A stretch of DNA of 64,000 nucleotides from an uncultured Oscillospiraceae bacterium (GCA_900548355.1 URKR01000003.1:1-64000), one strand, 5' to 3'; shown: positions 34,213 to 43,980, numbered from the stretch's first letter. Numbers and translations are program-made. The notes: generated by a model from the letters alone, not told the origin.

Positions 34213-36036
34213 ATGAAACCGATTCGATTGGCAGCCTGTGCGCTGGCTGTTTCAGCCATGCTGGCAGGCTGCTCCAACCAGATGGAAACAGAAACCACCA
34301 GCGCGACGGAACTGACAGGGGCCGCCCAGACCGAAGCAGGGGGGACCTATACCGGCCAGGTGACGTCGATTGAGGACGGAATCGTAACCCTTGCGCTGGG
34401 CGAGCTGAACCAGCGGCAGCCGCCGGAGGGCGAGCCCGGCCAGGCCCCTGGCGAGGGAGAAACGCCGCCGGACGAGAGCGGGACGGCAGGCGATCGAAGG
34501 AAACAGGCGCCCGATGGGCAGGCGCCGGAAAAGCCGGACGGAGAGCAGGATGGCCTTGCGCTCCAGGGCGAAGGAGAAACGCCGCCGGAGATGCCCCAGC
34601 GCGAGGCGGGCGATAGGCCCGGTTCAGGAGCCTTTACCGCCAGCGGGGAAACGGTTACCCTGGATCTTTCAGAGGCTGTCATCACCTCGGAGTCGGGCGA
34701 TGGGACCTCGGAGGGCGCCTTGGAGGATATTGCGGCAGGCGATATCCTGACCGTGGAAGCGCCGGATGGAGCCAAGGCCCAATCCGTCGTGGTCAGGGCG
34801 CTGGGCGGCCCCGGCGGCGGGTTTGGCGGCTCCGGCGAGGTGAATCAGGGTACGGCGGCCCATACCATCGACACCGATGAGCAGCAGGTGGAAACCAGCT
34901 ATACCTCCACCGGGGACGATGAAAACGCCCTGCGTATCGACGGGGCGACGGTAACGCTGGACGGCATAACCGTCGATAAGCAATCCGGCGCCAGCTCCAA
35001 CACCGAGGATGGCGATTTCTATGGTATGAATGCGGCGGTCCTGGCCACCGGCGGCGCGCAGGTGACGATTTCCAATGCGGATATTTCCTCTGCGGCGCCA
35101 AACGGTAACGGCGTATTCAGCTATGGCGAGGGCACGGTGGTGACGCTGTCCGACTCCACCATTTCCACCCAGGCCGACCATTCCGGCGGCATTCAAACCA
35201 CCGGGGGCGGCGCAACCTATGCCAGCCGCCTGACGATCCACACGCAGGGCGATTCATCGGCCGCCATCCGGTCTGACCGGGGCGGTGGAACGGTGCAGGT
35301 GGAGCAGGGCAGCTATACCACAACCGGCTATAATTCCCCCGCCGTATACTCCACGGCGGATATTACGGTACGGGATGCGGTGCTGACGGCTGAAAATTCC
35401 GAGGCGCTGGTGATCGAGGGGGAGAACGCCATCACCCTGGAAAACTGCACGGTGACGGGCAATATGAGCGACACCCAGGGCGCCAGCTCGGAGGTCAACG
35501 TGCATAACGTGATGATTTACCAGTCCATGTCCGGTGACGCCGAGGTGGGCGTTTCCGCCTTTTCCATGACCGGCGGCAGCCTGACCGGCAACAACGGCGA
35601 CCTCTTCTATGTGACCAATACCCGCTGTGTGCTGGCGCTTTCCGGGGTGGAGCTGGAGAACCGGGACACCGACGGCTATCTTCTTGTGGTGTCGGGCAAT
35701 GATGCCAGCCTCGGCTGGGGCGCAGCCGGAGCCAATGGCGCGCAGGTGGAATTTACAGCCCAGGATCAGCAGCTGGCCGGGGATATCGCCGTGGATTCCA
35801 TTTCCAGTCTGAACATGGTGCTGGCCGGGGAGAGCAGCTTTACCGGTGCGATTACCGTCGTGGAAAACGCCCAGGGCGGCAGCGCCGTGGCGGATAACGC
35901 GGTGGTGACCGTGGAAAGCGGCAGCACCTGGACGCTGACGGGGAACTCCACGCTGACAAGCCTGACCAACAACGGAACCATCAATTTTAACGGTTTCACC
36001 ATTACGCTGGCCGACGGCACGGTGCTGAGCCAATAG
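34213..36036 (+). CDS. Beta-helix surface lipoprotein with acidic Pro/Glu-rich linker
   Basis: A 607-residue lipoprotein: signal MKPIRLAACALAVSAMLAGC with lipidated C20. A small beta unit (GGTYTGQVTSIEDGIVTLAL) comes first. Next is a disordered linker (about 70-140) rich in Pro, Gly and Glu that repeats GEGETPP twice. From about 210 to the end a right-handed beta-helix repeats short strands (VTISNADISSAAPNGNGVFS, VTLSDSTISTQADHSGGIQT, VTVESGSTWTLTGNSTLTSL). Similar proteins are annotated as carbohydrate-binding or adhesin-like; no enzyme motif was seen. The ATG at 34213 follows GGAGGAAACAGG. It is a monocistronic unit. Confidence 0.82.
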   Translation: MKPIRLAACALAVSAMLAGCSNQMETETTSATELTGAAQTEAGGTYTGQVTSIEDGIVTLALGELNQRQPPEGEPGQAPGEGETPPDESGTAGDRRKQAPDGQAPEKPDGEQDGLALQGEGETPPEMPQREAGDRPGSGAFTASGETVTLDLSEAVITSESGDGTSEGALEDIAAGDILTVEAPDGAKAQSVVVRALGGPGGGFGGSGEVNQGTAAHTIDTDEQQVETSYTSTGDDENALRIDGATVTLDGITVDKQSGASSNTEDGDFYGMNAAVLATGGAQVTISNADISSAAPNGNGVFSYGEGTVVTLSDSTISTQADHSGGIQTTGGGATYASRLTIHTQGDSSAAIRSDRGGGTVQVEQGSYTTTGYNSPAVYSTADITVRDAVLTAENSEALVIEGENAITLENCTVTGNMSDTQGASSEVNVHNVMIYQSMSGDAEVGVSAFSMTGGSLTGNNGDLFYVTNTRCVLALSGVELENRDTDGYLLVVSGNDASLGWGAAGANGAQVEFTAQDQQLAGDIAVDSISSLNMVLAGESSFTGAITVVENAQGGSAVADNAVVTVESGSTWTLTGNSTLTSLTNNGTINFNGFTITLADGTVLSQ

Positions 36037-36081
36037 CGGGCAAGGGGCCCGGACGGTGAAAAACCAGAAAAGAGGCATAAA

Positions 36082-36116
36082 GAACCTCCCGCCCCAGGGC
36101 GGGAGGTTCTCCTTTT
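36082..36116. terminator. Terminator after the beta-helix lipoprotein gene
   Basis: Perfect 13-bp stem GAACCTCCCGCCC / GGGCGGGAGGTTC with a two-base loop, followed by TCCTTTT. Confidence 0.8.
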
Positions 36117-36201
36117 AGAAAAAGCAGCGGCGCTGCCGGCGCAGGGGCAACGGCGCCCTGCTGCGTCCCGGCTGGAGGCAGGGCCGGATAATGGATGCAT
36201 G

Positions 36202-37986
36202 CTAATGGCCTCCGCGGGGATCGAGCTGAAGCGCGCCCCAGTTATCATATCCGGGATTGGACCGCCAGGCCAAGCCTGTAGGGTCATGAAGGGGATAGAA
36301 AGCCAGGGGCTCCATGCTGCACACCTCGTCCCAGTAGCAGATTTCAATGGGCATTTCGTACTGCTCCTGCAGGGTAAGCGCGTCGCCGTCCATATGCAGG
36401 ATATGGCAGGTTTCCTTAAAATCATGGCCGGACATGGCCAAAATCCCGGACTGGGTCATGCCGTATAGCGTGCTATAGGGCGCGGGCACAGCGCCTATGC
36501 GTACGGCCTCCCCATTGCGGATGGTGTAGACGGTATAGAGACTGTCCGCATCGCCCGTCCCCGTATTGACGACCAATTCAGGGCCGCCGTCAAGGTCGAT
36601 ATCGTAGAGGGTATATTTACAGAAATCATTGAAACTTTTAGAATATTCCACCCGCCAGCCCTCGACAATGGGAGCGTATAGGGCTTCGTGGGATACGGAC
36701 GGCTCGAAATCAGCCAGGGTGAGGCGGTCCGCGCCCTCCTGCCCCCGATAGTAGACATGGGCCGTATGGGTGACGGGCCCCTCCTCCGTCTGGGCGGTGT
36801 AGGCGCTGGTTTCTCCGTGCTGCGCCTTGGCATAGGACAGCGCCTGGGATACCGTCATGCCATCCCGCAGTCCTGTCATAACCGCCTCCATCATGTTCAG
36901 GTTGTATTGACGCAGGATGGAGCCGGAGTTGACAAAGACGACGGCTGCGCCCTTGGATACCAGCAGGTCCGCAAAGGAATCGGTATAGCCGGACAGGCAG
37001 GTGCCCATATAGATTATGGCGCCGTCCAGGCTGCCGGAGTCAAAACTTGCGTCGAAAAACTTTTCGGTTAGGCATATCCGGTTATCCATGGTGAGCAGCA
37101 TCATTTTCCTTTGAAAATACGATTGATACTGCTTTTTTACAGTATCGGTGGCCTCGATCCCGGTCGCAACGAAATAGCCGGGCGTGGAGCTGTAGCCGCC
37201 GTGCCCATGCCAGAGGGTAAGCCGGTAATCGCCAAGGCTGAGGATCCGGCTGATATCGACTTCGCTGTCATTGATATCGTCGTCATCATAGCCGCCGCGG
37301 TTGTCGAAGCTCCAGCCAGGGCGGGCTGCGGCAAGCTCAGCCGCGCTGTGATCCGGCGCGTCGTGGTTGATGGCGCCCTGCGGATCAAGGCGCTTGTTTT
37401 CCGTATAAAAGGGCTGGAAGGTCGCAATTTCAAGGCCGCCGTCGCCGGCGTCGTATTCTTCCAGCGAGGGCGTATAAACGTAGCCATATCCGTCCGATGC
37501 TTCAAAATACAAGGAGAAGTCGCTCGTTTCATGATAGAGGACATGGGAATCCCTTGCGGCTGCCGCAGAAGCTGCGTCAAGCGCCTCCGATACCTGGTCA
37601 GCGTCTACATAGCCGCTGGATTTTTCATAGGGGGCTACCGCCTTTTTGATCTCCTGGATGGTTTCGGAGGCCTGCTGATTGGATGCGCCTTGCGTCACGG
37701 TGTTTTCGCGGGGAGGAAGCGTAGCGCGGGATTGCGGGGATACCCCGGGACCCTGGGAGCCTGATGATTCATCCATGACCATGAAGAGGAGGAAAAAGAT
37801 AGCGCAGACGATAAGGATGGGCAAGAAGCAGCCGCCCTTTTTCTTCGACGCTTTCGCCGGACGGCTGGGTTGCTGCGGCGCTGTGGATGCAACGTTTTTG
37901 ATGGGGGCAACTTGGGCGCCGCAGCGCGAGCAAATCACCTGGCCGGGCGTAAGAATAAGGCCGCAGCGCGGACAGCTTCGATCCAT
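36202..37986 (-). CDS. Zinc-ribbon, membrane-anchored, clostripain-like (clan CD) protein
   Basis: 594 residues. An N-terminal zinc ribbon (CPRCG..CSRCG: C5, C8, C19, C22) is followed by a basic stretch, a single membrane helix (about 54-71) and an outside domain. There, YRLTLWHGHGG (H260/H262) and IIYMGTCLSG (C330) match the His and Cys blocks of clan CD peptidases (clostripain/C11, gingipain, caspase fold), in the right order and spacing. SKGAAVVFVNSG and MTVSQALSYAKAQHGE continue the fold. A C-terminal beta domain (about 480-594) includes YDIDLDGGPELVV, like FG-GAP/VCBS repeats. The start at ATG 37986 follows ACAGGAGAC. Substrate and catalytic activity are unknown. Confidence 0.72.
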   Translation of the reverse strand: MDRSCPRCGLILTPGQVICSRCGAQVAPIKNVASTAPQQPSRPAKASKKKGGCFLPILIVCAIFFLLFMVMDESSGSQGPGVSPQSRATLPPRENTVTQGASNQQASETIQEIKKAVAPYEKSSGYVDADQVSEALDAASAAAARDSHVLYHETSDFSLYFEASDGYGYVYTPSLEEYDAGDGGLEIATFQPFYTENKRLDPQGAINHDAPDHSAAELAAARPGWSFDNRGGYDDDDINDSEVDISRILSLGDYRLTLWHGHGGYSSTPGYFVATGIEATDTVKKQYQSYFQRKMMLLTMDNRICLTEKFFDASFDSGSLDGAIIYMGTCLSGYTDSFADLLVSKGAAVVFVNSGSILRQYNLNMMEAVMTGLRDGMTVSQALSYAKAQHGETSAYTAQTEEGPVTHTAHVYYRGQEGADRLTLADFEPSVSHEALYAPIVEGWRVEYSKSFNDFCKYTLYDIDLDGGPELVVNTGTGDADSLYTVYTIRNGEAVRIGAVPAPYSTLYGMTQSGILAMSGHDFKETCHILHMDGDALTLQEQYEMPIEICYWDEVCSMEPLAFYPLHDPTGLAWRSNPGYDNWGALQLDPRGGH

Positions 37987-38154
37987 GAGGGTAGTCTCCT
38001 GTCGGAAAAAAAGTAATGCTGTTTTTAGTATAGCATATAAAGGAAAATCGCTAAAGGCATATTCTTTACGAGGGGCAGAAACCAAACTTATAGGGAATTC
38101 TCCTGTTCAAAGCCGCCATAATCCGCTATAATAATCCACAAGGAGCGTGAAAGC

Positions 38155-38829
38155 ATGAAGTTTCAAGCGGCGATCTTCGATATGGACGGCCTGCTGTTGG
38201 ATTCGGAACGGATATATGGCGCGGCCTGGGCCGATACGGCCCGGGAGATGGGCATTCCCCTGACCCAAGAGATGATTCACGCCACCATTGGCATGAACGC
38301 CAAGGTGAGCGAACAGTATATGAAGGGCTGCCTGGGGGCGGATTTTGATTTCCACACCTTCCATGAGGCGGCGCGGCACCTGACCTACCGGCGGCTGGAG
38401 GAGGAGGGGATCCCCCTGAAGCCCCATGCGGCCGAAATCCTGCAATGGCTGACGGAAGCAGGCTGGCGGCTGGCGCTGGCCACCTCGACCCGGGAGCACG
38501 TGGCCCGGCATCTGCTGCAGGCCCGGGGGCTGATGGGCTATTTCGATACGCTGTGCTTTGGCAGCCAGGTGGAGCGGGGCAAGCCCTACCCGGACATTTT
38601 TCTGCTGGCGGCGCGGCGGTTGGGCGTGGCACCGGAAGCCTGCGTTGTGCTGGAGGATTCGCCCAACGGCATCGCGGCCGCCCATGCGGCAGGGATGACC
38701 AGCCTGTGGATTCCCGATCAGATAACGCCCCAGGAGCGGCCCGATACGGCGCAGACGGCTGACTATCTTTTCGCCAGCCTGGAGGAAGCCGGGCAGTGGC
38801 TGCTGCAGGAAGGCGGGCGGCAGCCATGA
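38155..38829 (+). CDS. HAD-superfamily phosphatase, beta-phosphoglucomutase-like (copy 1)
   Basis: 224 residues, HAD subfamily IA. Motif I is FDMDGLLLD with nucleophile D11; motif II is LATST; motif III is the Lys in GKPYPD; motif IV is VLEDSPNGI. The helical cap lies at about 16-80. Likely substrates are sugar phosphates or similar small phosphoesters. The ATG at 38155 follows AAGGAGCGTGAAAGC. Its stop overlaps the start of a paralogue (ATGA), so both are translated together. Confidence 0.9.
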   Translation: MKFQAAIFDMDGLLLDSERIYGAAWADTAREMGIPLTQEMIHATIGMNAKVSEQYMKGCLGADFDFHTFHEAARHLTYRRLEEEGIPLKPHAAEILQWLTEAGWRLALATSTREHVARHLLQARGLMGYFDTLCFGSQVERGKPYPDIFLLAARRLGVAPEACVVLEDSPNGIAAAHAAGMTSLWIPDQITPQERPDTAQTADYLFASLEEAGQWLLQEGGRQP

Positions 38830-39488
38830 GGATCAAGGGCGCGATTTTCGATATGGACGGCCTGCTGCTGGATACGGAAGCCCAGAGCGTTCAGTGCTGG
38901 CCCATGGCCGGCCGGGAGATGGGCTATGAGATTACGGCGGAGATGGTGCATGCGGTGACCGGCTCCAACCATACCAGCTGCCGGGCCATGATGGAGGGCT
39001 TTCTGGGGCCGGGACTGGACTTTGAACGGCTTTACCAGCGCGTGGGGGATCTGATTTTTGAGCGGATGCAGCAGCTGAAGATGCCGCTTCGCCCCTATGC
39101 CAGGCAGATCCTGCATACGCTGAAGGAGGCGGGCTTCCGCATGGCGGTCGCAACCTCCACCAACCGCGACCGCGCGGAGCTTGAGCTGCGGGAAGCGGGG
39201 CTTATGGCGTTTTTCGATACGCTGGCCTTTGGCAACGAGGTGGAGCATGGCAAGCCTGCCCCTGACATTTTCCTGCTGGCGGCGCGGCGGTTAGACGTGG
39301 CGCCGGAAGCCTGCGCCGTGCTGGAGGATTCGCCCAATGGGATCCGGGCCGCCATCGACGCGGGCATGGAGGGGCTTTGGATCCCCGACCAGATTACGCC
39401 CAGCGAGCGGCCGGACACAGAGAAGCTGGCTACCCGGGTCTTCCCCACGCTGAAGGAGGCGGCCCGCTACCTGGCCGGGCAGGGTTAG
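38826..39488 (+). CDS. HAD-superfamily phosphatase, beta-phosphoglucomutase-like (copy 2)
   Basis: 220 residues, clearly paralogous to the preceding gene: the same FDMDGLLLD nucleophile motif and an almost identical C-terminal half (PDIFLLAARRLDVAPEA, VLEDSPNGI, WIPDQITP). The cap domain differs (GREMGYEITAEMVHAVTGSN), which suggests a different substrate. The start overlaps the upstream stop by 4 nt. It arose by tandem duplication; all catalytic residues are kept in both copies. Confidence 0.9.
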   Translation: MRIKGAIFDMDGLLLDTEAQSVQCWPMAGREMGYEITAEMVHAVTGSNHTSCRAMMEGFLGPGLDFERLYQRVGDLIFERMQQLKMPLRPYARQILHTLKEAGFRMAVATSTNRDRAELELREAGLMAFFDTLAFGNEVEHGKPAPDIFLLAARRLDVAPEACAVLEDSPNGIRAAIDAGMEGLWIPDQITPSERPDTEKLATRVFPTLKEAARYLAGQG

Positions 39489-39596
39489 GGGCGAAAGCAA
39501 ATGCGCATAATATTCTGCCATATACCGGAGATGTTCAAAGTTTATGCGCTTTTTGGTGCAAAATAAAGAAATTTATCCGATTCTTATGCCGGCGGC

Positions 39597-39625
39597 TTGA
39601 CAGCGCACATACCGGGCATTATCAT
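39597..39625 (+). promoter_or_regulatory. Promoter for lysA
   Basis: Perfect TTGACA (39597-39602), 17-nt spacer, TATCAT (39620-39625), 37 nt before the start codon. No lysine riboswitch fits in the short leader. Confidence 0.7.
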
Positions 39626-39661
39626 CGGGATATATCATAGATGTAAGATAGGAGATGTGTA

Positions 39662-40903
39662 ATGCCCCCATATGATTTTGAGGCCGGCAGCTTTTATGGG
39701 CCGGCCGGCCCACAGGCGCTGATTGAACAATACGGAAGCCCGCTCTATGTGTATCATGAATCGGTCCTGCGCCGCCGCTGCCGGGAGATGGCCGGCCTGG
39801 TGGACTACCGGCCCTTTACGGCGAACTTTTCCTGCAAGGCCAATACCAACATTGAGCTGCTTAAAATCATCCGGAGCGAGGGCCTGCTGGCGGACGCCAT
39901 GTCGCCGGGCGAAATCTATATGCTCAAGCAGGCCGGCTATAAGGGAGGGGAGATTTTTTACATCCCCAACAACGTATCCGAGCAGGAACTGACCGATGCA
40001 GTCCAGGAGGGCGTGATGGTCAGCGTGGACTCGCTCAGCCAGCTGGAGCGCTTCGGCCGGCTTTTCCCTGGCACGGAGGTGGCCATCCGCTTTAACACCG
40101 GCCACGGCGCGGGGCACAGCGACAAGGTGATTACCGCCGGAAAAAAGACGAAATTCGGCATTGGCGACGATCAGGTCGAGGCGGCGGAGGCGATCCTGAA
40201 GCGGTATAACCTGACGCTGATGGGTATCAACCAGCATGTAGGCAGCCTCTTTATGGAACCGGAGGCTTTTCTGGCAGGCATGGAGCGGCTGCTGGAGCTG
40301 GCGCAGCGCTTTGAGCAGCTGCGGCTGATTGACCTGGGCGGCGGCTTCGGTATGCCCTATCATCAGGGCCAGGCGCGGCTGGATCTTACGGAGCTGGGCA
40401 GCCGGATGAGCGAGGCCATGGAGCATTTTGCCAGCCGCTATGGCCGCCGGGTCACCTTTAAGATCGAGCCGGGCCGTTATGTTACGGCCGAATGCGGCGT
40501 GGTGCTGGGCACAGTGCAGGCGATCAAGGAGCACGCGGGCACCTGCTATGTGGGTACGGACATCGGCTTTAACGTGATGCAGCGTGTGGTAATGTACGAC
40601 AGCTATCATGAGCTGACCCTGTACCGCGGTGGGCAGCGGGTCGAGGGGGAGGCGCGGCCTGTCACCGTGGTCGGCAATATCTGCGAATCCGGCGATAAGC
40701 TGGCGGAGAACCGGCTGCTGCCGGAGGCCCGCGAGGGGGATGTAATCGCCCTTTCTGACGCAGGCGCCTATGGCTATTCCATGGCCTCCACCTATAACCA
40801 GCGGCTTCGCCCGGCCGAGGTGCTGATCGAGGAATCGGGCCGTTCGAGGCTGATCCGTCGCCGCGAATGCTTTGAGGATCTTATGCGGGGCTACGACTTC
40901 TAG
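39662..40903 (+). CDS. lysA: Diaminopimelate decarboxylase
   Basis: A 413-residue PLP-dependent decarboxylase of the fold III family (last step of lysine synthesis). The PLP lysine is K59 in NFSCKANTN (usual form YAxKAN); then HVGS, DLGGGFGMPY, EPGRYV, CESGDKLA and AYGYSMASTYNQRLRPAEVL. The family also includes carboxynorspermidine and other D-amino-acid decarboxylases; the overall pattern fits LysA, but no other lysine gene is near. It is followed after 30 nt by a small membrane protein gene. Confidence 0.85.
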   Translation: MPPYDFEAGSFYGPAGPQALIEQYGSPLYVYHESVLRRRCREMAGLVDYRPFTANFSCKANTNIELLKIIRSEGLLADAMSPGEIYMLKQAGYKGGEIFYIPNNVSEQELTDAVQEGVMVSVDSLSQLERFGRLFPGTEVAIRFNTGHGAGHSDKVITAGKKTKFGIGDDQVEAAEAILKRYNLTLMGINQHVGSLFMEPEAFLAGMERLLELAQRFEQLRLIDLGGGFGMPYHQGQARLDLTELGSRMSEAMEHFASRYGRRVTFKIEPGRYVTAECGVVLGTVQAIKEHAGTCYVGTDIGFNVMQRVVMYDSYHELTLYRGGQRVEGEARPVTVVGNICESGDKLAENRLLPEAREGDVIALSDAGAYGYSMASTYNQRLRPAEVLIEESGRSRLIRRRECFEDLMRGYDF

Positions 40904-40933
40904 CCGGGCGCCGCTATCATAAGGAGGAAGAAC

Positions 40934-41344
40934 ATGAACAAACCAAAGACGGGAATGTATCTGTGGTTCTATGCGGTGCTGGCCTTTGTCCTGGCCATCT
41001 TCGGCCAGACGCTGCTCTGCGGCCTGCTGCTGGCCTTCGTGATCCTGACGGAGCGGGACAGCTGGCTGACCTGCCAGGTGATCCAGGCGCTGGGGCTTTG
41101 CTTTGTCAATTCGGTGATGGGGGTGGTATCCTCCATCTTTGATCTGGTGACCGATTATACCCTGGCGGGCGTGTCGCGCTTTTTCAACACCACCTTCAAC
41201 GTGCTGGATCAGGTAATCGCCATCGTGGTGCTGATCTTCGCCCTGGTGGCCATCTCCAAGGTACGCAAGGGCGAGGACGCCAATGTTCCGCTGCTCTCCG
41301 GATGGGCGAAATCCGCCTGCATCTGGACGGAAAACAAGCTGTAA
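40934..41344 (+). CDS. Small three-helix membrane protein, unknown function
   Basis: 136 residues with hydrophobic segments at about 8-40 (two helices), 50-66 and 88-108, and a polar C-terminus. No family was recognised. It starts 30 nt after lysA with GGAGGAAGAAC before the ATG and shares the terminator, so it is probably co-transcribed with lysA. A role in lysine transport or regulation cannot be claimed. Confidence 0.75.
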   Translation: MNKPKTGMYLWFYAVLAFVLAIFGQTLLCGLLLAFVILTERDSWLTCQVIQALGLCFVNSVMGVVSSIFDLVTDYTLAGVSRFFNTTFNVLDQVIAIVVLIFALVAISKVRKGEDANVPLLSGWAKSACIWTENKL

Positions 41345-41355
41345 ACCTGCCGGAT

Positions 41356-41393
41356 AGCAAAAGGGTTGGGCATGCTGCCCAACCCTTTTTGCT
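41356..41393. terminator. Bidirectional terminator after the lysA operon
   Basis: A 16-bp stem AGCAAAAGGGTTGGGC / GCCCAACCCTTTTTGCT with U-tracts on both strands. Confidence 0.85.
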
Positions 41394-41440
41394 ATGGTCC
41401 CGCCCTCTGGGCGGGGGTGTGCCCGGAGGCTTAGGCCCCT

Positions 41441-42325
41441 TTATGCCCGGGGGGAGCCGTGGGGAAAGTCCGGGTTGACATGGACAACGGCGTCGGCCAC
41501 CTCATGATGATCCAGCAAAAGCGCGCGAATCTTGCCGGCGATAGCGTGACCGTCAGCCACGGTCAGCTCCGGCGGTACGGATACCTTGATGATGAGGATA
41601 TACCGAGCGCCCACCGGCAGCGAGGTAATGGAGTCGATGTGGTGCACCTGGTCAATTTCCAGGATGTGATCGATCAGGTGCTGCTCGACATCCTTGCCTA
41701 TGGCCGTGTCCATCAGCACCCGCAGCGAAGCGATGAGGATGCGCGTGCCGCTGTAGGCAATCCAAAGGGAAATGAGGATGCCCACGACGCCGTCCAGCCA
41801 CCAGAGCCCGGCCAGGGAGCCCAGGATACCGGCCAGCGTGCCGGCGGTGATGAATACGTCGTTGCGGTGATCCTCGGAATTGGCGAGGATCAGCAGGGAA
41901 TTATATTTGCGGCCATAGGCCCGGGTATAGAGATACAGCGAAAGCTTGATGGCGATGGTCACGAGCGCGACGGCCACCAGCCAGGGCGAAAAGGTAAAGG
42001 GGGCACGCTGAACCAGGGTAAGCACGGCGGAACGGCCGGAGGTAAAGGCCACGGCCAGCATCGATACCCCAATGGCCAGCGAAGCCAGATATTCTGCCTT
42101 CCCATGGCCGAAGGGATGGCCGCTGTCGCTGGGCTTGCCGGCTACGCGGCTGCCCAGCAGCGTGGCCAGGGAGGCGAATACGTCGCCGGCCGAGTTCAGG
42201 CCGTCAGCGATCATGCCCTGGCTGCGGGTGACGAGGCCTGCGGCCATTTTGGCAGCCATCAGACCCAGGTTGCATACAATGCCCCAAAGGGCGGTGCGGG
42301 CCCCGGCCTGCTCACGGGTTTGCAT
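41441..42325 (-). CDS. Cation diffusion facilitator (CDF) metal exporter
   Basis: A 294-residue CDF transporter with six predicted membrane helices. Metal-site residues are in DGLNSAGDVFASL (helix 2) and in HPFGHGKAEYLASL (the HPxGHG loop of the family). The C-terminal domain (about 205-290, QVHHIDSITSLPVGARYILI) is the cytoplasmic metal-sensing fold. It exports Zn2+, Fe2+ or Mn2+ in exchange for protons; the metal is undetermined. The ATG at 42325 follows AAAGGAGAAGCCC; an upstream in-frame start lacks a site. It is divergent from glpK. Confidence 0.92.
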   Translation of the reverse strand: MQTREQAGARTALWGIVCNLGLMAAKMAAGLVTRSQGMIADGLNSAGDVFASLATLLGSRVAGKPSDSGHPFGHGKAEYLASLAIGVSMLAVAFTSGRSAVLTLVQRAPFTFSPWLVAVALVTIAIKLSLYLYTRAYGRKYNSLLILANSEDHRNDVFITAGTLAGILGSLAGLWWLDGVVGILISLWIAYSGTRILIASLRVLMDTAIGKDVEQHLIDHILEIDQVHHIDSITSLPVGARYILIIKVSVPPELTVADGHAIAGKIRALLLDHHEVADAVVHVNPDFPHGSPRA

Positions 42326-42460
42326 GGGCTTCTCCTTTCTTGTCAATATTTTTACTAGTATATAGCGATAAAGTCAAATTAGGCAATGCTAATTTTTCTG
42401 CGGATGAAGGACAATAGGTGCATATAAAATCCAATACGCAAAAAGGGAGGGCACCCATAG

Positions 42461-43951
42461 ATGAAGTATATCCTGGCGCTGGATCAGGGCACTACCTCCA
42501 GCCGCAGCGTGCTGTTTGATGAATCCGGCCGCATGGTGGCCTCGGCCAACCAAACCTTTGAGCAGCTTTTTCCCCAGCCCGGCTGGGTGGAGCATGACCC
42601 CGATACGCTGTTGTCCAGCCAGCGGGCCACCATGACCCGCTGCCTTCAGCAGGCCGGTGTGGATGTGCGGGACATCGCGGCGATTGGGATTACCAACCAG
42701 CGGGAGACGACGCTGGTATGGGACCGAAGGACCGGACGGCCCGTCTATAACGCCATCGTATGGCAGTGCCGCCGCACGGCCCCGATCTGCGAGCATCTGG
42801 CGGCCCATGGCTGGGAGGAGCCGCTGCGGGTGAAGACGGGGCTGGTGCTGGACGCTTACTTTTCAGCCACCAAGCTGCGCTGGATCCTGGATCATGTCCC
42901 CGGCGCGCAGCAGCGCGCCGAGGCAGGGGATCTCTGCTTCGGCACGGTGGATAGCTGGCTGATCTATCATATGACCGGCGGCGCCGTCCATGTGACCGAC
43001 TTCTCCAACGCTTCCCGCACGATGCTCTTTAACATCCATACCCTGCGCTGGGATGAGGAGATTTTGAAGCTCCTGAACATCCCGGAGGCCATGCTTCCCC
43101 AGGTCAAGCCAAACGCCGGGCTTTTCGGCATGCTGGACGCGTCGTGGCTGGGGCGGGAAATCCCGATCATGGGGGTGGCCGGCGATCAGCAGGCCGCGCT
43201 TTTCGGCCAGGGATGCTTTGAGCCGGGCATGTGTAAGAATACCTATGGCACCGGCTGCTTCCTGCTGATGAACACCGGCGAGGCGCCGGTTGACTCGCCC
43301 AGCCGCCTGCTTTCCACCGTTGCCTGGCAGGTGGAGGGCAAGACCGAGTACGCCCTGGAGGGCTCCATCTTCATGGGAGGCGCTTCGGTGCAGTGGCTGC
43401 GGGACCAGATGGGCTTTATCAAGAGCTCTGCCCAGTCCGAGGAGATGGCCCTGTCGGTGCCGGATACGGGAGGGGTCTATTTGGTGCCGGCCTTCACCGG
43501 CCTGGGCGCGCCCTATTGGGATATGTACGCCCGGGGAACCCTGGTGGGCATGACCCGGGGCACAAGCCGCGCCCATATCGTCCGGGCGACGCTGGAGGCC
43601 ATCGCCTATCAGAGCCGCGACGTGCTGGAGGCTATGCGGCGGGATTCGGGTATGCCCCTCTCCATCCTGCGGGTGGATGGCGGGGCCAGCGCCAACAACA
43701 TGCTGATGCAGTTCCAGAGCGATATCCTGTCGCTGCCGGTGGAGCGCCCGGCCTGCATTGAGACAACGGCCCAGGGCGCGGCCTTCCTGGCAGGGCTGGC
43801 CAGCGGCGTCTTTGCCAGCCGGGGGGCCATCAGCCAGGCCAGGGAAACGCAGCGGCGCTTTACGCCCGCCATGGCGCCGGAAGAATGCGAGCGGCTGTAC
43901 CGGGGCTGGCAGCGGGCGCTGGAGCGCAGCCGGGGCTGGGCGCAGCCGTAG
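42461..43951 (+). CDS. glpK: Glycerol kinase
   Basis: A 496-residue FGGY-family kinase that phosphorylates glycerol to glycerol-3-phosphate. The sequence follows GlpK closely: [33 protein letters not shown] (glycerol-binding Arg/Glu), [23 protein letters not shown] and [11 protein letters not shown]. No glpF or glpD is adjacent; a GH38 mannosidase follows after 29 nt in the same direction. The ATG at 42461 follows AAAGGGAGGGCACCCATAG, a slightly long spacing. Confidence 0.96.
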   Translation: MKYILALDQGTTSSRSVLFDESGRMVASANQTFEQLFPQPGWVEHDPDTLLSSQRATMTRCLQQAGVDVRDIAAIGITNQRETTLVWDRRTGRPVYNAIVWQCRRTAPICEHLAAHGWEEPLRVKTGLVLDAYFSATKLRWILDHVPGAQQRAEAGDLCFGTVDSWLIYHMTGGAVHVTDFSNASRTMLFNIHTLRWDEEILKLLNIPEAMLPQVKPNAGLFGMLDASWLGREIPIMGVAGDQQAALFGQGCFEPGMCKNTYGTGCFLLMNTGEAPVDSPSRLLSTVAWQVEGKTEYALEGSIFMGGASVQWLRDQMGFIKSSAQSEEMALSVPDTGGVYLVPAFTGLGAPYWDMYARGTLVGMTRGTSRAHIVRATLEAIAYQSRDVLEAMRRDSGMPLSILRVDGGASANNMLMQFQSDILSLPVERPACIETTAQGAAFLAGLASGVFASRGAISQARETQRRFTPAMAPEECERLYRGWQRALERSRGWAQP

Positions 43952-43980
43952 GGAATAGAGGATAAAAGGAAGGACCATCC

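Noticed and set aside
42326..42460. glpK promoter
   Set aside because: A TATAAA-like string is present near 42423, but no acceptable -35 lies at the right distance, so it was not called.
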